Shown here: positions 1 to 4,339 of the stretch, piece after piece
Layout of the letters: each line of letters opens with the position of its first letter
Numbering within the stretch: the stretch's first letter is position 1
Origin: DASTQL01 sp035761805
GTDB lineage: Bacteria; Actinomycetota; Actinomycetes; Jiangellales; Jiangellaceae
Length of the DNA: 6,831 nt
NCBI GenBank assembly: GCA_035761805.1
Contig: DASTQL010000121.1
Span: forward strand, 1-6,831
Reading direction: 5' to 3'
Translations under genes and position numbers: made by a program
Notes under the pieces: model-generated
What the model was told of the DNA's origin: nothing
Database searches by the model: none
Seen by the model: the letters and a program-made list of their open reading frames with translations, nothing else

Positions 1-196
1 CCGCGGAACCCTGCCGTAGGCCGCTGACGACATGGCCGGCACCCACGATGAGCGTGTCATAGACGCCGGTCACCAGGGCGATCGTGCCGCCGCTGACACC
101 GGGCACGACCTCGGCCAGGCCGATCAGCACGCCCCGGACCACGTCGAGCGGGGTCCGGCGGCGCCGTCGGGTCGCGGGCGGGGCGTGCTCGGTCAC
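1..196 (-). CDS. DUF368 family membrane protein, PopT-like polyprenyl-phosphate transporter (N-terminal part)
   Basis: Only the first 65 codons lie in the window; the gene runs off the left edge. The visible protein has a basic cytoplasmic start (five arginines at 10-14), then a first hydrophobic stretch from about residue 19. This contains RGVLIGLAEVVPGVSGGT (21-38) followed by IALVTGVYDTLI (39-50). The AEVVPGVSGGT block and the following G-x-Y-x-x-L-I are the hallmark of the DUF368 family as I know it. Members of that family have been identified as flippases that recycle undecaprenyl phosphate across the cytoplasmic membrane for cell-wall synthesis. The start is taken as GTG at 196-194, which lies 22 bp after the multicopper oxidase stop codon. 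Upstream of it is a pyrimidine-rich stretch, not a recognisable ribosome binding site, so translation may depend on coupling to the oxidase gene. A later GTG at codon 19 would remove the basic leader and is less likely. The family call is fairly sure; any functional link with the oxidase is not shown. Confidence 0.8.
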   Translation of the reverse strand, partial: MTEHAPPATRRRRRTPLDVVRGVLIGLAEVVPGVSGGTIALVTGVYDTLIVGAGHVVSGLRQGSA

Positions 197-218
197 CAGA
201 GGAGGGTACGGGCCGCTG

Positions 219-1739
219 CTACTCCGGCTCGTTGCCGGCTGCCCCCCCGATCCGGAACGGTGTGTGTACCCCCTCGTACGCGAGGTGGGCGACGAGCCCC
301 TCGGCTGCGTGCGGCAGCTTGTGGCAGTGGTCCGACCAGATCCCCGGGTTGTCGGCCACGAAGGCGATCTCGTACGAGTCGCCCGAGGCGACGTCGAGCG
401 TGTCCACCCACCAGGGGCTCCCGGACGCCGGTACGCCGTTGCGGCTCAGCACGACGGCGTGGTGACCGTGCAGGTGCATCGGGTGGACCTCGCCGCTGTG
501 GTTCTCCACCGTCATGCGGACGACGTCGCCCTCTGTCACCACGTACATGGGCACGTCGGGGAACAGGCGCCCGTTGATCGACCAGTGCAGGCCGGGTCGC
601 CCGTCGACGAAGCCCGGGCGTCGGCCGATCGAGTACTCGAAGATCCGGTCGGCCGCCTCGGGGTCGACGCCCAATGGCGCGGGGGCGCCGTACTCGAGGA
701 GGTCGACCGGCGGGCCGAGGGCGACCCTCGGTGGTGCCGTGGCGCCCTGAGGCCCCAGCACGAGGGAGGGCGCCGCCTCGCTGCCGAGCTGGACCCGTGC
801 GGCCGACCCGTCCTGCGGGGTCACCAGCCCGAGGTCGGCCCGCCCACCGGCCGGGATCTGGACCGACGCATCGGACAGCGGCCCGGGGTCGACCAGATCG
901 CGGCCGTCGACCGCGAGCACCCGGTAGGGCGAGCCGACGAGCTGCGTGCGCAGCGGACCGTCGTCGGTGTTGACGACCCGGACCCTGACCGACGTGCCCG
1001 GCTCGACGTCGACCCGCGACTCACCCGTCGCGCCCGCGACGGTCGGCAGGCTGCCGTACGTGTGCACGGGTGCGACCACCTCGACCTCGTCGCGGGCGCC
1101 GACACGGGCCGGGTCCACCACCAGCACCCCGTACAGCCCGCCGCGGACCTGCTCGTGGGAGACCTGGTGCGAGTGGTACCAGTAGGTGCCCGCGTCCTCG
1201 GCCACGAAGCGGTAGAGGTGGCGGCCCCCGGGAGGAACGGCGTCCTGGGTCACCCCGGCGACGCCGTCCTCGGCGTTGGGCACGTCGACCCCGTGCCAGT
1301 GGAGCGTGGTGCCTCCCTCGACCGACTCGTTGACCAGCGCCACCTGCACCAGGTCGCCCTGCCTGGCCCGGATCAGCGGGCCGGGTGACGTGTGGTTCAA
1401 CGTGAACCCCTCGACCGTCTCCCCCCTCGCCAGCGTCACGGTCTCCTCGCGGGCCACGAGCGTGACCTCGACGTCGGGGCTGCCCTCCCGCGGCCCGGTC
1501 AGCCCGGTCACGGCGACGTCCCCAGGATTCGGCGGCGGGCCGTCCCACCCCAGCGCGTGGGCCGAGTGCCCGCCCTCCGGCCCGCCGCCGAGCTCCGCGT
1601 GGCCCATGCCCATCACGGAGTACGAGTCGGGGACCAGGCTCGAGGCCCAGAGCCAGCCGACCGGGACGAGCAGGGCCACCGCGGCCAGCAGCCCGATGAC
1701 GACCCGGTCAGACCGGCGCCGGTTCCAGGACCAGCTCAT
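219..1739 (-). CDS. Membrane-anchored three-domain multicopper oxidase (laccase-like)
   Basis: 506 residues, the usual length for a three-cupredoxin oxidase. Such enzymes oxidise phenols, metal ions or similar donors and reduce O2 to water. All four copper motifs are present: HWHG (147-150), HSH (189-191), HPMHLHG (419-425) and HCHKLPH (471-477). By family rules, H419, C472 and H477 bind the type 1 copper, and the remaining motif histidines bind the trinuclear centre. The position of the type 1 axial ligand is leucine (L482), as in many laccases, where CueO-type enzymes have methionine. Domain 1 spans about 88-212, domain 2 about 218-340 and domain 3 about 380-495. The N-terminus has an RRR (7-9) and a hydrophobic segment (13-34), which fit a signal anchor. 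It is not a canonical Tat motif, and no clear cleavage site is seen. A short Met/His segment (M43, M45, H47, H58, H61) follows the membrane. The start overlaps the preceding gene by 32 nt; it is kept because the membrane segment needs it. The physiological substrate is unknown. Confidence 0.93.
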   Translation of the reverse strand: MSWSWNRRRSDRVVIGLLAAVALLVPVGWLWASSLVPDSYSVMGMGHAELGGGPEGGHSAHALGWDGPPPNPGDVAVTGLTGPREGSPDVEVTLVAREETVTLARGETVEGFTLNHTSPGPLIRARQGDLVQVALVNESVEGGTTLHWHGVDVPNAEDGVAGVTQDAVPPGGRHLYRFVAEDAGTYWYHSHQVSHEQVRGGLYGVLVVDPARVGARDEVEVVAPVHTYGSLPTVAGATGESRVDVEPGTSVRVRVVNTDDGPLRTQLVGSPYRVLAVDGRDLVDPGPLSDASVQIPAGGRADLGLVTPQDGSAARVQLGSEAAPSLVLGPQGATAPPRVALGPPVDLLEYGAPAPLGVDPEAADRIFEYSIGRRPGFVDGRPGLHWSINGRLFPDVPMYVVTEGDVVRMTVENHSGEVHPMHLHGHHAVVLSRNGVPASGSPWWVDTLDVASGDSYEIAFVADNPGIWSDHCHKLPHAAEGLVAHLAYEGVHTPFRIGGAAGNEPE

Positions 1740-2145
1740 CGTGCACCCGGGTCACGCGCCGACCAGCCTGGACCGCGGCACCGAGGACCAGCAGGGCGTT
1801 CAGCCCGTGCAGCGCTCCCCAGTTCTCCGAGACGGCGAAGGCCGGGAAGAGCAGCCCGATCTGCAGCAGCACCAGACCGAAGACGGTCGCCGCCCAGCGC
1901 ACCGCGCCCGGCACGCGGGTGAAGAAGGACACGACCAGCAGCGCCAGCGCGTACAACGGGATCAGGAAGCCGTTGTAGCGGTGGATCATGACGCCGAGGT
2001 TGCTCTCCCAGTCGTAGCTGGCCGTGACCGCCCCGCCGTCCTCGATCTCGTGCAGGATCCCGAAGAAGCCGAGCGCGACGCTCGCCGCCTGCAGGGCCAC
2101 GCCCGCGGCCACCAGGTAGGCCAGCACCTTGTACGTGGTCCTCAT
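1708..2145 (-). CDS. Small four-helix membrane protein, DUF6220-like
   Basis: 145 residues with four predicted membrane helices at about 8-30, 57-77, 83-104 and 110-128, and a short charged C-terminal tail. The pattern of a Lys-Val-Leu-Ala-Tyr start, a GALHGLNALL-type block in the last helix (here 110-119) and a VPGAVRWAA segment between helices 2 and 3 (78-86) resembles the DUF6220 family as I recall it, whose function is not known. Three histidines (H32, H55, H113) lie at or near helix ends and could be metal or haem ligands, but that is only a guess. The ATG at 2145 is well supported: AGGAGGG lies four bases upstream, and the ATG overlaps the TGA of the permease gene (ATGA). An in-frame extension to 2793 runs entirely inside the permease gene and is discarded. 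The stop lies 32 nt inside the oxidase gene, which suggests coupled translation and a shared task with it. Confidence 0.85.
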   Translation of the reverse strand: MRTTYKVLAYLVAAGVALQAASVALGFFGILHEIEDGGAVTASYDWESNLGVMIHRYNGFLIPLYALALLVVSFFTRVPGAVRWAATVFGLVLLQIGLLFPAFAVSENWGALHGLNALLVLGAAVQAGRRVTRVHDELVLEPAPV

Positions 2146-2951
2146 GTCGCCCTCCTGTCGGCGGGTGCGGTCTCCGCCGGCACGGCGGGCTCCGTCCCTA
2201 CGGCGAGCCCCGCCCGTACGGAGGGCGCGTCCTGTGCGGCGGCGGTGGTAGCGGCCGGCAGGGGAGCCGCCCGCTGCAGTCGCACTCGGCGTACCCACAG
2301 CAGGACCCCGGCGGCGGTCAGCACGGCGGTCGACACCAGCGCGTGGGTGACGGCCCCTTGAACCGTGCTGGTGACGGCGACGCCACCGGCCCGGACGATG
2401 AGCTCGCCCGAACCCCACAGCGGCATCCAGGGCTCCAGGGCGGTCATCTGGACGCCGACCACGCCGATGACCACCAGCACGCCCTCCATGTCGCGGGGCA
2501 CGAGGGCCGCCGCGAGGACGCCGGTCGCGACCGACACGACGGCCCCCAGGCCGATCCCCGCGGTGAGCAGGGCGAGGTCGACGTCCTGCTGGGTCCAGAT
2601 CAGGACCGAGAACGCGGGGGTGATCAGCGCTGCCAGGACGAGGACGGTGAGCACGCGTCCGAGCAGGAGCTCCGCGGCCCGGTAGCCGGCGAGCAGGAGC
2701 GGCTGATCGGCCCGCCGCGACCCGTTCACGACGAAGAGGGCAGCTACCGAGATGGCCCAGCAGGACCCCATCGCCCCGGAGACCAGCACCCACAGTTGGT
2801 CGTCGGCGGTGGTACCGGCGTCATCGAGCTGCATGCGGCCGGAGAAGTAGAACACCAGGGGCAGCGCGACCAGGATGACCAGGGCGAGCCGGCGCCGGGA
2901 CAGGTCGCGGCCGTGCATCGCCGCGACGGTGAGCAACCGGGTGGGGCTCAC
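2142..2951 (-). CDS. ABC-2-type transporter permease
   Basis: 269 residues. Six predicted membrane helices lie at about 22-38, 54-76, 98-119, 126-150, 157-171 and 199-221, after a short basic cytoplasmic start (RDLSRRR, 15-21). This is the size and layout of an ABC-2-type half-transporter that pairs with a separate ATPase, usually for export from the cytoplasm. A loop with GSRRADQPLLLAGYRAAELLLGR character (77-99) between helices 2 and 3 probably forms the contact with the ATPase. The tail (222-269) is rich in Ala and Pro and probably disordered in the cytoplasm. The start is GTG at 2951-2949, overlapping the TGA of the ATPase gene (GTGA), with a G-rich stretch just upstream; the longer in-frame opening to 3254 lies within the ATPase gene and is discarded. 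The substrate cannot be read from the sequence. NosY/NosF-like copper-enzyme maturation systems have a similar two-part build, but no specific similarity is claimed. Confidence 0.87.
   Translation of the reverse strand: MSPTRLLTVAAMHGRDLSRRRLALVILVALPLVFYFSGRMQLDDAGTTADDQLWVLVSGAMGSCWAISVAALFVVNGSRRADQPLLLAGYRAAELLLGRVLTVLVLAALITPAFSVLIWTQQDVDLALLTAGIGLGAVVSVATGVLAAALVPRDMEGVLVVIGVVGVQMTALEPWMPLWGSGELIVRAGGVAVTSTVQGAVTHALVSTAVLTAAGVLLWVRRVRLQRAAPLPAATTAAAQDAPSVRAGLAVGTEPAVPAETAPADRRAT
2150..2156 (-). promoter_or_regulatory. Strong ribosome binding site of the small membrane protein gene
   Basis: AGGAGGG on the minus strand, four bases before the ATG at 2145. It lies inside the 3' end of the permease gene. 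It is the closest match to the ideal Shine-Dalgarno sequence in this cluster and fixes the start of the DUF6220-like gene against the longer in-frame alternatives. Confidence 0.8.
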
Positions 2952-3586
2952 GCCGCCACCCCCCGGCCGTCCAGGGCCCAGCCGCCGCCGACCCGCAGCT
3001 CGAGCACGTGCGACACGCGGTGGAGCTCGGCGAGCATGTGCGTCACCACGACGACGGCGGCTCCCTTGTCGCGCCAGGTCTCCACGTGGTCCCAGAAGTT
3101 CTCGTACGTGCCCCGGTCGAAGCCCTGGTAGGGCTCGTCGAGCAGGATCAGCGGCCCGCCATCCATCAGCGCGAGGGCCAGGTTGACCTTCTGCCGGGTG
3201 CCGGTCGACAGCTCGCGCACGGTGGCCGTCTCGCCGGTCGGGTAGCGCAGCCACTCCAGCAGGGCGCCGCCGCGGGCCCGGGCCTCGGCGGCCGACAGTC
3301 CCCGCCCGGCGCCGACGTAGCGCAGGTGCTCGTCCGCCGTGAGGTGTTCGATCAGCCCGGCCTCCTGTGGGCAGTAGGCGAGGCGGTCGGAGCGGGCCAC
3401 GGTCCCTCGGTCCGCAGCCACGACACCCGCGCAGATGCGCAACAGCGTGGTCTTGCCGGCGCCGTTCTCACCGATGACGGCGAGCGCCTCCCCCTGCCGT
3501 ACGTCGAACGACACGTCGTCCAGTACGCGGCGTCGCTTGAAGGACTTGCTCACGCCGCGCACCGACAGCACTATCGGTTGAACCAT
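2948..3586 (-). CDS. ABC transporter ATP-binding protein
   Basis: 212 residues, a single compact nucleotide-binding domain without extra domains. Motifs in order: Walker A GENGAGKTT (39-47), Q-loop with Q74 in YCPQE, signature LSTGTRQK (126-133, replacing the usual LSGGQ), Walker B LILLDEP (146-152), D-loop YQGFD (153-157, usually S-G-L-D) and H-loop H183 in VVTH. Catalytic residues K45, D150, E151 and H183 are all present, so it should hydrolyse ATP. It powers the permease encoded directly downstream, to which it is joined by a 4-nt GTGA overlap. Short drug, lipid or haem exporter ATPases (CcmA-like, NatA-like) share this size, but the substrate is undetermined. The start is ATG at 3586, preceded by a G-run at 3592-3596. 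It lies 78 bp after the response regulator, with a strong hairpin in the gap, so it may be read through from the kinase promoter or have its own unseen promoter. Confidence 0.92.
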   Translation of the reverse strand: MVQPIVLSVRGVSKSFKRRRVLDDVSFDVRQGEALAVIGENGAGKTTLLRICAGVVAADRGTVARSDRLAYCPQEAGLIEHLTADEHLRYVGAGRGLSAAEARARGGALLEWLRYPTGETATVRELSTGTRQKVNLALALMDGGPLILLDEPYQGFDRGTYENFWDHVETWRDKGAAVVVVTHMLAELHRVSHVLELRVGGGWALDGRGVAA

Positions 3587-3600
3587 CCCTACCCCCAGGC

Positions 3601-3628
3601 GCCGGCGCGCGACCCTCGCGCCGCCGGC
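3601..3628 (-). other. Strong inverted repeat (hairpin) between regulator and ABC genes
   Basis: Bases 3601-3612 pair with 3616-3628: twelve G:C-rich pairs closed by a three-base loop (3613-3615), with one unpaired base at 3622. In the minus-strand transcript it lies after the regulator stop (3665) and just before the G-run that serves as ribosome binding site of the ATPase gene. No run of U follows it, so it is not a classical intrinsic terminator. It could be a partial terminator, an RNA-stability element that separates expression of the two-component genes from the transporter genes, or a structure that affects ATPase translation. A second, weaker arrangement sits just beside it: CCGGG/CCCGG around 3649-3661, or alternatively CGGGAC (3631-3636) with GTCCCG (3655-3660). 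In such GC-rich DNA, weak repeats of this kind are expected by chance; the main stem is long enough to be notable. Confidence 0.5.
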
Positions 3629-3664
3629 CTCGGGACGGACGCTCCTCGCCGGGTGTCCCGGGCA

Positions 3665-4339
3665 TCAACCCCGAGATGTCCCGCCCGGGTCGGGAAGCTG
3701 TCCCGGGTGTCGCCCGAGCCCCGCCTGCCTGGCCCGGTCGGTTGCCGCGGCCCGATCGGGGAGCTGGAGCTTGGTGAGGATGCTCGACACGACGTTGCGG
3801 ACGGTCTTGAGCGTGATCCCGAGGCGTTCGGCGATCGCCGCGTTGCCCAGGCCCTGGGCCAGCAGGCGGAGGACGTCGTGCTCGCGCGGGGTGAGCCCCT
3901 CGAACGGGTCGGGCGGCGGCGTTCGAGCGAACCAGTCGGTCATCCGGCGAGCCAGGCCGGCACCGAACACGGCCTCCCCCCGGGCCACCGTGTGCACGGC
4001 CAGCAGCACCTCCTCGGGGTCGGCCCCCTTGAGGACGTAGCCGAGGGCCCCGGCCCGGACGGCATCGAAGACCAGGGCGTCGTCGTCGTACATCGTCAGC
4101 ACGAGCACGCGCACGCCGGGGGCGCGTTCGCCGATCTCCTGGATCGTCGCGATGCCGCCGGGGCCGGGCATGTTGAGGTCGAGGACGGCGACGTCCGGCC
4201 GCAGGTCGACGGCGGCGGTCACCGCGTCGGGCCCGGTCGCGGCCCGCCCGACCACCTCGACGTCCGGCTCCCCGGCGAGCAGGGCGAGCAGGCCCTCGAG
4301 GAACACCGGGTGGTCGTCGGCGACCACGACCCGCGTCAT
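3665..4339 (-). CDS. NarL/FixJ-type response regulator (receiver + LuxR helix-turn-helix)
   Basis: 224 residues. The receiver domain (1-120) has the acidic pair D8/D9, the phosphate-accepting D54 in VLDLNMPG, the switch threonine T82 and the conserved lysine K104 in VLKGA, so it should be phosphorylated normally. The LuxR-type DNA-binding domain spans about 148-206. It begins LTPREHDVLRLLAQGLGN and carries the recognition helix around LKTVRNVVSSILTKL (177-191). The C-terminal 18 residues form a Gly/Pro-rich tail. The gene starts at ATG 4339, overlapping the TGA of the kinase gene by four bases (ATGA), with GGGAGG four bases upstream (4344-4349). It is the clear partner of the kinase and probably activates or represses the transporter-oxidase genes downstream, or others elsewhere. 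No binding palindrome was identified here. Confidence 0.96.
   Translation of the reverse strand: MTRVVVADDHPVFLEGLLALLAGEPDVEVVGRAATGPDAVTAAVDLRPDVAVLDLNMPGPGGIATIQEIGERAPGVRVLVLTMYDDDALVFDAVRAGALGYVLKGADPEEVLLAVHTVARGEAVFGAGLARRMTDWFARTPPPDPFEGLTPREHDVLRLLAQGLGNAAIAERLGITLKTVRNVVSSILTKLQLPDRAAATDRARQAGLGRHPGQLPDPGGTSRG

Noticed and set aside
84..1388. Long plus-strand open frame (434 codons) opposite the multicopper oxidase
   Set aside because: Its translation is low-complexity, rich in Arg, Val, Asp and Gly, with no domain. It arises from the strong GC third-position bias of the oxidase gene on the other strand.
1708..2793. Longer start for the small membrane protein gene
   Set aside because: The extra 216 codons lie inside the permease gene and read as Arg/Gly-rich noise. 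A strong ribosome binding site and an ATGA overlap mark the start at 2145.
2142..3254. Longer start for the permease gene
   Set aside because: The upstream part lies within the ATPase gene, over its signature and Walker B codons, and does not look like a protein domain. The GTG at 2951 overlaps the ATPase stop.
2142..3586. ABC pair as a CcmAB haem exporter or NosFY copper-maturation system
   Set aside because: Size and layout are compatible, but no specific motif of either family was recognised and no ccm or nos genes are adjacent.
3649..3661. Short palindrome CCGGG-TGT-CCCGG as a possible regulator binding site
   Set aside because: Five-base G/C arms are common by chance in DNA of this composition, and no second copy at a promoter supports it as an operator.
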